This document shows positions 11,132 through 21,019 of a stretch of DNA of 64,000 nucleotides, piece after piece. The number at the start of each line of letters is the position of its first letter. Position 1 is the first letter of the stretch. The notes beneath the pieces are model-generated. The model saw only the letters and a list, made by a program, of their open reading frames with translations, had not been told where the DNA came from and did not search any database. This stretch comes from Maniola hyperantus. Its lineage: Eukaryota; Arthropoda; Insecta; Lepidoptera; Nymphalidae. The DNA lies in assembly GCF_902806685.2 (NCBI RefSeq), contig NC_048541.1, positions 14,084,662-14,148,661 of the forward strand, read 5' to 3'. Made by a program: the position numbers and the translations under genes.

Positions 11132-11530
11132 CTAGTGACCTCTCGCGGCTTTGCTCAACAAAAATATGAATCCTCTTAATTCCCTATCCCGTGGGAATTT
11201 TGAAAAATCTAGCCACGTGCAAAATTTCAGCTTTTTAGGTCGCAGGGTTTGGGCTGGGCGTTCATAAGTCAGTCAGTCTTTTTTATACTATGTACCTAGT
11301 GATATATAGTAATACTGAAATTTTTTAGGCAACCCATATGCAATATATTTATTGACAATATATTAAATTGAATATAAAATACGTTTCATCCATTAACCAG
11401 CTCGGTGAAGGTCGTTCTATAGCGGGATCCTATACTATAAAATTTGATCAAAATTGGTGAAACTGTTGGGCCGTGAAAAGCTAGTAGTCAGACAGACAGA
11501 CACACTTTTACATTTATGATATTAGTAGTA
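11132..11530 (-). mobile_element. Two decayed Helitron fragments
   Basis: The plus strand begins CTAG (11132-11135) followed by TGACCTCTCGCGGCTTTGCT, the complement of a Helitron 3' end, and runs to about 11292. A second minus-strand piece (about 11440-11530) contains GGGCCGTGAAAAGCTAGTAG and (CAGA)n, as in the copy at 6955-7167. Boundaries are approximate. Confidence 0.5.
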
Positions 11531-11736
11531 ATAGTAGTAATTTATAATATTAGTAGTACCTAAAGTAGACTATTATTTTGAACGATATTGTAGTAATCTG
11601 AAAGTCCGTCCAAACAGAAATCCTTAGAGGGTGATATACCGGGCAGTATATTAATATCACAACACCTTGCAATGTAGGTACTGAGCACCACGACCAAGTA
11701 GTGTAATTAGACTATAAACTATTTTTATACTTATGT

Positions 11737-12250
11737 GAGTAAATTAAGTGGCAATGGGTAGGGCACATTGTTCAAAACACCAATCGACGTTGGGGTCTCG
11801 AGGTGCTAGAATGGCGACCTTGCAACGGAAAGCGCAGCGTTTGAAGACCCTTTACTAGGAGACATACGACATCAAACGAGTCTCAGGAAGGAGCTGAATA
11901 CGGTATTTGACTATGTCAAAAAAAAGTTGTTTCTCAGTGATTATTAAATAGAAGGTCTTCCAAAATACGTAAAATCCACGTCCATTGTTAGTTTCATGTG
12001 TGATAACCATTTTAAATTACAGGTTAAATTCAGTGATATGATTATATTAAATTAAAAAAGCACGTCAAATGATCGTTACGTCACATACCGGTATTTCATT
12101 GAATCTCCCATACTAAGCGCGCGTTTTGACGTTTGATAAAAAGTAACTGAATTGACTAGCTGTCAAATATCGGATTCAGGCGGCCCAAGACCGTGCCGTG
12201 TGCATTGTGCAAGTCCCTACAAGAGACCTGACGACAATGATGACAAAATG
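11737..12250 (+). pseudogene. RTE-type LINE C-terminal fragment split by a MITE
   Basis: The plus strand encodes the KLSGNGxGT...RRWGLEVLEWRP(C)NGKR region of RTE-like reverse transcriptases up to GGAGCTG at 11896. It resumes at 12173 with GATTCAGGCGGCCCAAGACC. The two halves correspond to contiguous sequence in the copy at 29131-29640. Stop codons and indels are present. Confidence 0.7.
11897..12172 (+). mobile_element. MITE with GGTATTTGAC inverted ends
   Basis: Interrupts the RTE fragment. Left end AATACGGTATTTGACTA; right end GCTGTCAAATATCG, whose complement is CGATATTTGACAGC. A second copy in reverse orientation lies at 28591-28842, with the shared interior GTGACGTCACA-like/GACGTGCTTTTTTA and TTACGTATTTTGGAAGACC. 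No coding capacity. Confidence 0.75.
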
Positions 12251-12529
12251 ACAAATGATGGCTTATTGTGCTTGGCATTGAGGTTGGAATCCCCCTTTAT
12301 TCTAGGGTGCTTGGTTTATAAGAATTTTTACACACATAGACAGACAAAATTGAAATCCTTTAGCATTTTATCGCGTCTAGTGTAAACGCTTTAATTACAG
12401 CAAGTCGCGTGTGGATTTTTACTACAAAGGCAAATGGGATTGAAAGTAAACAGCAATTTATTCGAGAGCTACGAATACTAACATGAGGCTTTAAATAGTG
12501 GGAAGCGGGGGACTTTGTGATGCACCTGT

Positions 12530-12962
12530 TTTTAGGGTTCCGTACCTCAAAAGGAAAAACGGAACCCTTATAGGATCACTTTGTCGTCTGTCTGTCTGTC
12601 GGTCTGTCAATAAACCTACAGGATACTTCCCGTTGACCTACAATCGTGAAATTTGGCAGGCAGCTAGGTCTTATAGCTTATTAGGGGACAAATCTGAAAA
12701 CCGTGAATTTGTGGTTATATCACACAAAAAAAATTAAACTGTTCATGAACTAAAAACAAGTATTTCCAATTTTCGAAGTAAGATAACTATATCAACTGGG
12801 GTATCATATGAAAGGGCTTCACCTGTGCATTCTAAATCAGATTTTCATTTATTTTTATGCATTATAGTTTTTGAATTATCGTGCAAAATGTCGAAAAAAT
12901 ACGATACGTAGTGCGGAACCCTCGTTGCGCAAGCCTGACTCGCACTTGGCCGGGTTTTTTTT
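12530..12962 (+). mobile_element. (GTCY)n microsatellite-bearing MITE, full copy
   Basis: Same structure as at 8945-9390: the AGGGTTCCGTACCTC hairpin end, (GTCT)3-4, ATGAAAGGGCTTCACCTG in the interior, and CTGACTCGCACTTGGCCGGG followed by T-run at the 3' end. Confidence 0.8.
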
Positions 12963-13870
12963 TGTACCTACCTACTGCATGGTGCAAAATTATCTACAAG
13001 GCTTACGGACGACGTTAAAAACTGTACATTAATTTTTTTTTGTACAACCACGATTGGACGTATATTTTAAATCGGGCGATTTATACTTTTTATGCAATGC
13101 TTAAGTAGGTACAAAAGTAATTTTTTCTTTGAAGCTACTGTAAAAAATAAGCGTTGCTTTTTCGGCCAGATTTTGTATAACTAGATTAAATTATTGGGGA
13201 AGGGGATGGGCGCTAATGTGGGGCGCAACGTACGTTGACACATTGGCCCCGTGTGATATCAGGGACACAGCATCAAAACCGGGAGCGGCAGCAATTTTCA
13301 TTCGATTGAATCTGCAGTTGTTGTTGAAACTTCCGTCATAGTTTCTGACATAGTTACATCAACGTTCAATAGATGGGCATGAACTATATTGCATAACTTA
13401 TCGGGCTGGAGACAAATAACCAAAAAAGTCTATGTTAATAAATTAAGAAAAGTACATTAAAACAGCGAAGGCACTTAGACCGTTAGACCCTTTTAGTGAC
13501 TCAAAATTTATCCCTTCCTTAGCCAGATTAAACCGAGTAGCTAATGGGTGGCGACCCTTATTCGATTAATTAAAGGGGACAAAAGAACAGGTAGCGCCCT
13601 TGTATAGTGATATATCTTGGACCCTTTTTTCAAAATAGTAAAGTCACAATCTACTTGTACCTGTTTCTATAAATATGAAAGAAAAATTAACTGAATGATA
13701 TCAATGTACCTAGAACATGGAGCGAGACCAATAATTAATCTATGACCTAGAACTAAGTAAACTACTGGTTCTAGAAACTTAAAATTTTGGTAGGGAGGTT
13801 TTCTAGACCTGCAATCAGAAATGATTTTCAGGGATTCCACCCGAGTGAAGTCGGGATAGGGCAGCTATAA
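12963..13870. other. No gene or repeat recognised
   Basis: Mixed composition. 13190-13340 is locally GC-richer (GGGGCGCAACGTACGTTGAC) but shows no recognisable exon or domain. Confidence 0.4.
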
Positions 13871-14387
13871 TCCATACTAATATTTCAAATGCGAAAATGT
13901 GTTTGTCGGTCTGTCTGCTAGATTTTCACGGCCCATTTGTTTGACCGAGTTTCTTGCTGGTTCGGGCCAAGTTTCTTGCTGGTTCTTCTTGCCGAGTTTC
14001 TTGCTGGTTCTTCTTGCCGAGTTTCTTGCTGGTTCTTCTCGGTAGGAACGGCATTCCGAACCAGTGGTAAATTAAAACTACCTGACTATTCATAAGCACT
14101 TTTAAAAAGTTTACATGCATAAAAAAACATTCTATTCTATTCTATTCTATTCTATTCTGACCAATTTTGATGAAATTGAGTACAGAGATAGCTTCTATCC
14201 CTGGGACGGACAAAGGCTACTTATCCGGGGAAATCAAAGGGTTCCTAAAGGATTTTTAAAGTTTAAAGGCCCATTCGTTTACCTGTTTTTGACTTTTAGT
14301 ACAAAGATATCTTGAATCCCAAAAACGAAGATAGGTTATTTTAATCTTCGAAATTTTTACGTGGTCTAAGTCGCGGGTATTATCTAG
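13871..14387 (+). mobile_element. Non-autonomous Helitron split by a LINE tail
   Basis: The 5' end TCCATACTAATATTTCAAAT follows host A13870. The 3' end has CTAAGTCGCGGGTATTAT then CTAG (14384-14387) followed by T. The body breaks after ACGGCCCATTTG (about 13936) and resumes at about 14157 with TGACCAATTTTGATGAA, the next expected segment of this family. Confidence 0.75.
13937..14156 (-). mobile_element. LINE 3' tail with 25-bp minisatellite and (ATTCT)n
   Basis: Inserted in the Helitron above. The minus strand has four copies of a 25-bp unit containing ACCAGCAAGAAACTCGG (13940-14043), a TTACCACTGGTTCGGAATGC-type segment, and an (AGAAT)n tail (plus-strand (ATTCT)n, 14128-14156). The organisation resembles the 3' end of a 5'-truncated non-LTR retrotransposon. 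Confidence 0.6.
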
Positions 14388-14564
14388 TTTGTCTACCTAT
14401 AACTTTGAAACTTCTCAATGTATTTCAATTCACCATCATTTAGAACATTTCGCCATTTAGTCCAGTTTTAAGAGGAAGGACCAGCCGACGATCTCTACAT
14501 GGTGCCTACGAATAGAACAAACTGATCTCTTTACAGTACGAATAGAACATTATTAGTCAAAAAA

Positions 14565-14745
14565 AGTCAAAAGTCAAATGATTTATTCAAAATAGGTAAT
14601 TAATAACTCTTTTTGATGGTCAGATGTTGGATTTCTAAGATATAGTGGTGATAATTATTACGCAAACTTAAAACTAAAGCTACGAGGGTTCTAAACGCGC
14701 CCAGGTCTGAGAAGAGAGAGAAGAGAGATTATTATTATGATCGGA
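14565..14745 (-). repeat. LINE 3'-UTR-like repeat (TGGTGATAATTATTACG family)
   Basis: Contains TTTATTCAAAATAGGTAAT, ATAGTGGTGATAATTATTAC and CTACGAGGGTTCTAAACGCG. Related copies lie at 20185-20455 and 25736-26215. This copy has an unbroken TTCAAAATAGG and acts as the empty-site reference for the Helitron at 25762-25979. Strand is assigned from the copy at 3625-3990, which joins the same UTR to a LINE reading frame. Confidence 0.6.
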
Positions 14746-14890
14746 TTCTTATCGACAAAAGATGGCTGCTGTCGAAGAAAAATCGGTCTGAAGTAAAAAC
14801 AGTAATCACAGGTAACCTGCATAATTCATGCTTTTCTGTTTTTCTCATAAAACTTTCTGTCTCACTTTTCTCCTTGTTTGTCACCCGCTT

Positions 14891-15115
14891 ATTTAAATAT
14901 ATAAAAGGAAAAGGTGACTGAATGACTGACTGACTGATCTATCAACGCACAGCTGTAACTACTGGTCGGATCGGGCTGAAATTTGGCATGCAGATAGCTA
15001 TTATGACGTACGCATCCGCTAATAACGGGTTTTTGAAAATTCAACCCCTAAGGGGGTAAAATAGGGGTTTGAAATTTCTGTAGCCCACGCGGACGAAGTC
15101 GCGAGCATAAGCTAG
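14891..15115 (+). mobile_element. Helitron, (GACT)n subfamily
   Basis: AAATATATAAAAGGAAAAGG, then (GACT)n, then CAACGCACAGCTGTAACTAC, AAATTTGGCATGCAGATAGC and finally CCACGCGGACGAAGTCGCG with CTAG at 15112-15115 followed by T. The 5' TC is degraded in this copy. Confidence 0.75.
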
Positions 15116-15976
15116 TTCAAATTATAGTATTGGTGTTTAATTTTAGTTTTGTGGTAAACTTTTTGTGTTAAAACCGCTTATCTTGAAAATGATTTCTATA
15201 GAAATTGAAAAATTGACCAATCAGAAATTCGGGAGCAATCAACATAATACATTTTTCATTAAACTTTGAAACAGTAAATTCTCATTCATATTGCCAATTT
15301 CCCCCTCAGATATGAAAATCAGGGAGGGAAGGCACCTAAATCATTATTTGTTTGGAATGTTCATCAACTTTGGAGTTCTGCGATGAAAATGTTATAAAGG
15401 GAAATTTTATTATACTTCGTTTTTACATAACAAATATGAAAATGAAGAACTTAGACTTTCTGCAAATAATTATTCAAAAGTGCAATAACCAACTGTGTAA
15501 AAAATACAAAACGCAATCAAAATCGAGACGCCTCGCGTCTGTTTGCGAACCACAACAGTTGTGATTGCGTGGATAATAAAAAAAGCTATAAGTCCGATTG
15601 CAATCAAACTAGCTTACAACAGAAAAGCCACATATAATATTGACACTTGTTTCTATCATTATAGAGTTCATATTTGTAACGTGAAGAATGTATAGTTTTG
15701 TATACCAGTGCTCTGATTGCTTATCATTGCTATCGGCTCTCACAGGCCTGATAGATAGCATCTCAATTGCCCTTCGTAACTTTCAATGGTTCAAAGAGCT
15801 GTGAATCACTGTTTTGTATACAAAGCTGAGCTAAAAAGTCAGATTTTTTAAACTTTAGTTGGACAGTATTTTCTGTTAGAATCTTAAATCTTTAAAAGTC
15901 TGTGTATCTATGGTTACAGTAGTTAGCCTACCAGCTTGGAACGCTGCAAAAACCCAACGAAAAAACTAACAGTAAA
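15116..15976. other. No gene; contains a branched inverted-repeat structure
   Basis: No domain-bearing frame. At 15513-15569, CGCAATC pairs with GATTGCG around two inner hairpins (AGACGC/GCGTCT at 15526-15540 and CACAA/TTGTG at 15551-15563), a possible three-way junction. The rest is unremarkable. Confidence 0.45.
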
Positions 15977-16196
15977 TCTAAATATTTAAAAGAAAAAGCT
16001 TACTGACTGACTGACTGGTTTATCAATGCACAGCCCAAACTACTAGACGGATCGAGCTGAAATTTGGCATTCAGATAGCTATTATGACGTACGCATCCGC
16101 TAAAAAAGCATTTTTGAAAATTCAAGCCCTAAGGCGGTAAAATAGGGGTTTGAAATTTGTATAGCCCACGCAGACGAAGTCGCGAGCATAAGCTAG
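15977..16196 (+). mobile_element. Helitron, (GACT)n subfamily, intact ends
   Basis: Starts TCTAAATATTTAAAAG after A15976 and ends CGCAGACGAAGTCGCGAGCA TAAG CTAG (16193-16196) before T16197. Body as in 14891-15115. Confidence 0.78.
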
Positions 16197-16461
16197 TTAG
16201 AATATTAAAATAATTATTGCATTTAAATGTGCCCATTAATTACAAATCAAAGTTTTGACAGTCAATTTAGTTTATTTGATGACTGGCATGGAAATGAAAA
16301 CAAACAAAAACAAATAAAAACCATAAACTTAATTTTTCTAGTGTGCACTTAAAACACTAACTGCACATAATATTATGTAGACTAAATTAACTAAGTAGCC
16401 CAGAACAAAATCTGATCATCCTCACTCCTCACAGTGTGTTTTTGTAAAGCGTGAATTCACA

Positions 16462-16866
16462 GGCTTGCAAAAATGTCCTGAATAAAGAGAGCCTACGAAG
16501 CGCTACATTCGTAGCAATACGAAAATCGAGAAGGTTAAGCAGAATAAAGAGACGATAGAGAATATCCATAGGCTCGCAAAGGAGGTCCTGAATGAAACGA
16601 GCTTACGAGGTGCTACATCCGTAGCAATACGAAAGTCGAGAAGGTGAAGCTGAATGAAGAGACGATAGAGAATGAATATCCACAGGCTTGCAAAGAAGGT
16701 CCTGAATGAAGCGAGCCTACGACGAAGTTCTACATCCGTAGCAATGGGAAAGTCGAGAAGGTGAAGCTGAATGAAGAGACGACAGAGAAAATCCACAGGC
16801 TTGCAAAGGCGGTACTGAATGAAACGAGCCTACGAAGTGCTACATTCGTAGCAATACGAAAGTCAA
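16462..16866. repeat. 110-114-bp minisatellite, about 3.5 copies
   Basis: Unit: (G)TCCTGAATGAA(A)CGAGCCTAC, then GCTACATCCGTAGCAATACG, then AAGTCGAGAAGGTGAAGCTG, AATGAAGAGACGATAGAGAA and CCACAGGCTTGCAAAG. Starts at 16475, 16585, 16699 and 16812. Each unit contains the small hairpin GCTAC-ATTC-GTAGC. A 97-codon minus-strand frame across it is repetitive and I regard it as a by-product. Confidence 0.85.
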
Positions 16867-17516
16867 TCTTCTGACATGACCTAATTTAAAAAATAGTCAG
16901 TCAGTCAGCCTACAGATTAAAGGATTATCTGTCTGCTGGATTCGCTTATTATAGGTAGAGTTTTTGAAAATATTTTCTTATTGGCGGTCTGCGTTATAAT
17001 CACCTACTAATTAGTTTGAGCTGTGTATTGATAAATAATATGTCAGTTAGTCAGCTTCTCCTTTTAATAATATTATTTCATATAATACTTATTGCTTTTC
17101 CGCCGCTACCATATTATTATTGGATATACACAATACGCCGAATGTAGGTTTGAGTTAAAATGATTTATAGGTTTATGCGAAAGAGAACATTAGCTAAAAC
17201 ACATGTGGAATGAGAAATGTGCTCGTTTTCGAAAAGCATGGATACAGTTTTGGGCTATAACCGCAGCAGGGCCACAATCTTATCGTACTAGCGACGGCGG
17301 TAGCGGAAACGCAAACTAAAACAATTAACATAAACACGAATGCTGTTCAGAAATCCTTGCGCGGTGGTAAGGCATTTCAGTACAAGGGCTTCATTTATTT
17401 TTACGTAGCCCTAAGTGTAACTTTTTGATTTATTTACGTTAACTGTGCGTAAGCTAGCTATTTAGTATACAGATTTAGGATAGCAGCTCTGAGCATCATG
17501 TGAGCGTATTCGAAAC
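16867..17516. other. No gene or repeat recognised
   Basis: AT-rich sequence with a short (AGTC)n at about 16897 but no recognisable coding or TE structure. Confidence 0.4.
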
Positions 17517-17680
17517 TACAGTGCGTGCGACAAGGCTCTTTTAGCGCATGGCGAAAATCGGAACTAACGTTGCCGTCAAGTGTCCCTTTTGTTCTTGTAT
17601 GAATAGTCTAAGCCTTTGTTCTCCAACAGCGCCCCCCTGTCAATGTCATTCACGTGCCAAAAGAGCCTTGTCGCACTGTA
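17517..17680. mobile_element. MITE, TACAGTGCG inverted ends (Tc1/mariner-like size)
   Basis: Left end TACAGTGCGTGCGACAAGGC and CTCTTTTAGCGC; right end GTGCCAAAAGAGCCTTGTCG then CACTGTA. The arms match apart from a 3-bp insertion (TGC) on the left. TA at both outer edges fits a TA target duplication. No coding capacity in 164 bp. Confidence 0.7.
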
Positions 17681-17900
17681 AATGGTAGAAATGAGACATT
17701 TTGTCAACATAGTTTCAACTTGGTAGGGCGATTTGAATCGGTACATAGCATAATTACTGTAATTTTGTATGGCACACGTCTTCCAGCGTAGTTATATTAT
17801 CTCCGTTTCAGTATTTGAAACTGTCGCTTATCATGATAAGGTTGTGGCCCCATTGTCAGGGTGTAGGTGTAAAATATTATTAAATCAGTGACGTATGACT

Positions 17901-18400
17901 CATAGAGCAGAAACAAAGAGGAGTTGGCCTAAGCAACTGTGCACTGTGATTTTCAACTAGGTCCTGACGTCATCACTGTGGGCGGGGCCTTAGTTAGTAT
18001 GCTGTCTGCGTTCGTCAGGTTCACATATATTGAGACTCGTATTATCGGTGTGTTTTCGCGTTTTTAAGAACAAAAGGATGAAGTGTTGTGTTTTATCGTG
18101 TCAAAGTTATTCAGACAGACGTTCTGATGCTATGAATGGTATCACATTTCATTTGTAAGTAATTTTATACGTAATTATTAAAATAGTTCTAGATTATTGA
18201 CATCTAGTGTGAGATAGCTGAACTATGTAGTGACATCAATATATCGATGTTAGGTCGCTAAGCGAGTAGTTTTGCTACTAACCCGCAGATGGGAAATTGA
18301 GAAGTGGGCGGCGTTCCACAACCCCTCACCCCGCAAAATGTCACTCGATATTTCATAGGGAAATCTTAATACAACATCTCCTCTTTGTTTCTGCTCTATG
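17901..18400 (+). mobile_element. 500-bp DNA transposon with THAP-like first exon
   Basis: The first 23 bp (from CATAGAGCAGAAACAAAGAG) are repeated perfectly inverted at the right end (18378-18400). The 9-bp CGTATGACT precedes (17892-17900) and follows (18401-18409) the element, an exact target duplication. The interior carries a GC box (GGGCGGGGCC, 17983-17992) and, at 18078, an ATG frame that looks like the start of a THAP zinc finger ending at a consensus splice donor. The TSD length (8-9 bp) fits P-, Merlin- or Mutator-type transposases; THAP domains are known in P-element transposases. Most likely this is an internally deleted derivative of a larger autonomous element. Confidence 0.75.
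18078..18154 (+). CDS. Putative first exon of a THAP-domain protein (partial)
   Basis: ATG at 18078 opens 25 codons. The peptide starts MKCCVLSCQS and ends MNGITFH, with the donor GTAAGT directly after 18154 (phase 2). THAP zinc fingers begin with a short M-x-C-x(2-4)-C segment and have a conserved G-I-x-F/Y-H block about 20 residues later; both are visible. The second half of a THAP domain (WxxA, P, CxxHF) is not found in the 500-bp element. A possible acceptor (TACTAACCCGCAG, ending 18288) would add about 23 codons beginning WEIEKWAAFH and stopping at 18356-18358, but these do not look like THAP. I regard it as a remnant of the parent element's gene; expression is unknown. Confidence 0.5.
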
Positions 18401-18654
18401 CGTATGACTACACGACGTGCGAGTGAAATGAATGTTTCATCGTTTCTGCAAAACCGACGCGTGTGGGCCGATTTATCGCGCCTGTAAATATTGTTGAAGT
18501 ATGATACCACATAAAGAGCGCGGCGCGAAAACATTAAAATAGTGATTTGGTTCATAGTTAAATTATTTTGATGCATTAATAATAGTGTTCAAGATTTAAG
18601 TCATCATCTTTTCTACCTGTGAACTTGTAGGTATGGCCATGTTTTCGAACCTAC

Positions 18655-18845
18655 TGGCTCAGGTGCATGCGGCCGGATAGTCCTTGAGTGGAGACCGCGT
18701 ATGAGCAAGCGTAGTGTGGGACGCCCTCCAGCACGATGGACAGACGATATAAAGAGGCTGGCGAGAAGGCTGAGGACCGGGTGTGGTGGCGCTCTTTAGG
18801 GGAGGCCTATGTCCAACAGTGGATGTCCACAGATGATCCATAGTA
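18655..18845 (+). pseudogene. RTE-type LINE 3' end fragment
   Basis: The plus strand encodes the segment GRPPARWTDDIKRLA and, after a frameshift, EDRVWWRSLGEAYVQQWMS, the typical end of RTE-like ORFs. The DNA reads GTGTGGGACGCCCTCCAGCA through GGCCTATGTCCAACAGTGGA. Confidence 0.7.
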
Positions 18846-19077
18846 CCTACCTTTAAGAAGCTTGAAAAAAATACGTTATAACAATACTGTTATGTGAGAA
18901 TAAAATCCCCTAATATGATATTGTAAGAGGATTCAATAAGGGTGGGAAACATCTGCGCGAAAGAAATTGATTACATCTCCGGCGTTTAGGCGTCGAGCGG
19001 TTTTAACATGAAAAGTCACTTAGCTGATACGCACGTTGTAACGAGCACGCGACGTCGCGCATCCATCGTACATTTTG
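18846..19077. other. No gene recognised
   Basis: Short unique-looking stretch between the RTE fragment and a MITE. Confidence 0.4.
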
Positions 19078-19240
19078 TATAGTACGCGACAGGTCGAGAT
19101 GGCAATAGGGGTATGAGGTGGGGGGACGCGCCGCACAGCCGCATGTCACCTGCGCTATCCCGCACCGGGTTAGCGCAAGAGCTGTGCGGGTATACAGGGC
19201 GTCCCACCCCGATTGTCATCTCGATCTGACGCGTACTATA
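19078..19240. mobile_element. MITE, TATAGTACGCGACAGG family
   Basis: Left arm TATAGTACGCGACAGGTCGA GATGGCAAT; right arm ATTGTCATCTCGATCTGACG CGTACTATA. The GC-rich centre contains GGGGGGACGCGCC. Sister copies at 37399-37551 and 41405-41540 share both arms. Confidence 0.78.
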
Positions 19241-19400
19241 CATGCCATTCTTTACCACCACTCGCGAATATTATAATGTTGCTACTAAAAATGAACGTTT
19301 TCCTGTAGGTACATTCATTTATTGTGGAATTCATGAAAATGTGGTGAAAAAAATACATCTGAAGGCCGATTACTGACTCTTCAGTTTATTTATATGGGGA

Positions 19401-19622
19401 ACTAGCTTATGCTCGCGACTTCGTCCGCGTGGACTACACAAATTTCAAACCACTATTTTATCCCCTTAGGGGTTGAATTTTCAAAAAGCCGTTCTTAGCG
19501 GATGCTTACGTCATAATAGCTATCTGCATGACAAATTTCAGCCCGATCCATCCAGTAGTTTGAGCTGTGCGTTGATAGATCAGTCAGTCAGTCAGTCACC
19601 TTTTCCTTTTATATATTTAAGA
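19401..19622 (-). mobile_element. Helitron, (GACT)n subfamily, both ends intact
   Basis: Minus strand: host A then TCTTAAATATATAAAAGG at the start (19622). It ends CGCGGACGAAGTCGCGAGCA TAAG CTAG (19401-19404), then host T. Textbook Helitron termini and A^T placement. Confidence 0.82.
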
Positions 19623-20002
19623 TGTCCTACGACTCATATCTATACTAATTTCTGTACATAGATCAAATTCGTGAGCATTGTAATAATGCTCACGAATTGA
19701 GATTTTTATTCAGTTGTAGGAGTGGCTATTTCACGCTTTAATGTCAGAAGTCTGCAAATAAGCATAATATTTCTAACGTTCCAGCGTAAAACTCAACACT
19801 GCACGAAGTTTCGAATAAAAACTTAGTTTCAACTTGAATGATCTCCATAATGCCATGAACCAAGAGCCCGTAGACATTTTTGAGGAGGTGTTGAAAAATC
19901 CGGAAAGTACTTAGGTATGATAGTTTTTCTGCACTAGATAATAGTAAATTATGATTTACTACTATACATATAAAATATTTAATAGCTATATGCAAAACTA
20001 AA

Positions 20003-20172
20003 CCTCAATAGCTCAACCGGTAAAGGAGTGGACTGAAAACCGAAAGGTCCACGGTTCAAACCCCGCCCGTTGCACTATTGTCGTACCTACTCCTAGCACA
20101 ATCCTGACGTTTAGTTGGAGAGGAAAGGGGAATATTAGTCATTTAACATGGCTAATATTCTTGTTAAAAAAA
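20003..20172 (+). mobile_element. tRNA-Phe-like SINE
   Basis: The head CCTCAATAGCTCAACCGG carries an A box, then GACTGAAAACC with anticodon GAA in the expected loop, then the B box GGTTCAAACCC. After this tRNA-like part comes a tail ending ATTAGTCATTTAACATGGCT and AATATTCTT plus A-run. A near-identical copy at 57093-57262 shares the tail, so this is a SINE and not a tRNA gene. Confidence 0.8.
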
Positions 20173-20184
20173 ACTCAAATCCTA

Positions 20185-20455
20185 GTCAAATTATTTATTC
20201 AGAATAGGTAAAATGTTACGCTTACTTGAATAGGTAAAATGATACGATTATCAAAATTGTTAATTTGTATTATGACATAGTGGTGATAAATTAATACGTA
20301 CTTAAAACTAAAGCTACGAGGGTTCCATACGCGCTCAGGTCTGAAAAAAGCCCACAACAAACTTAGCCGGGGTTGCTTTTTATTATCACCACTTTACAAA
20401 ATCACTTAAACCTATTAGAACTTAATTATCATGCAAATAATCCTTTACATTAGAA
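20185..20455 (-). repeat. LINE 3'-UTR-like repeat
   Basis: TTATTTATTCAGAATAGGTA, ATAGTGGTGATAAATTAATA, CTACGAGGGTTCCATACGCG, CCCACAACAAACTTAGCC and TTATCACCACTTTAC in the same order as 25985-26215 and, inverted, 3800-3960. GTGGTGATAA and TTATCACCAC could pair. Confidence 0.65.
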
Positions 20456-20465
20456 TAAGTAGGAT

Positions 20466-20680
20466 ATCAGTACCCTTATTATAAATGCGAAAGAGTGATT
20501 GTTTGTTGGTTTGTCGTTCAATCACGTCGCAACGGTGCAATGGATTGACGTGATTTTTTGCATGGGTATAGATAAAGACCTGGAGAGTGACATAGGCTTT
20601 TTATCCCGGAAAATCAAAGAGTTTCCACGGGATTTTTAAAAACCTAATTCCACGCGGACGAAGTCGCGGGCATCAGCTAG
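20466..20680 (+). mobile_element. Helitron, CAACGG subfamily, intact ends
   Basis: TCAGTACCCTTATTATAAAT follows A20465. The body has CGTCGCAACGGTGCAATGGA and TTTTTTGCATGGGTATAG. It ends CGCGGACGAAGTCGCGGGCA TCAG CTAG (20677-20680) before T20681. Confidence 0.8.
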
Positions 20681-21019
20681 TAAAAAATAGATGCGAGGGT
20701 CACCGAAAGAGCGCACCACTCGCTCATATTTCTCGGGTCGCATGACCAATTGAGCTCAGTCTGGCTTTATCAAGGACCTACAAAAGGTTTCCTATGGGCT
20801 CCTACACCACAGATTCACCCACAACTTCGGGACAAAGAAAATGTAACACAGGAGTGAATAAACCTCCGGAGGATCAATTAACATAATGAACTAGTCAACG
20901 CATTCGAGGGATGAAACATAAGCCTTGTACGTAAAGTTGGGCAAATTAAACAATCTTAATTAGTCTCACGTGATATGGTTAGGTTAGCAGCTCGTTAAAG
21001 GTTAGCTCCGAGTTTCTTT

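Noticed and set aside
16503..16796. 97-codon minus-strand frame that looks like repeated hydrophobic segments
   Set aside because: It is the translation of the 110-114-bp minisatellite; the apparent membrane repeats are DNA repeat units, and unit length changes would break the frame in other copies.
18250..18576. 108-codon minus-strand frame overlapping the right end of the THAP element
   Set aside because: It crosses the transposon end and target duplication into unrelated flank, so it cannot be an ancestral gene.
20003..20080. tRNA-Phe gene
   Set aside because: The tRNA-like part is followed by the same SINE tail as at 57093-57262, and the stems are imperfect. It is a SINE head.
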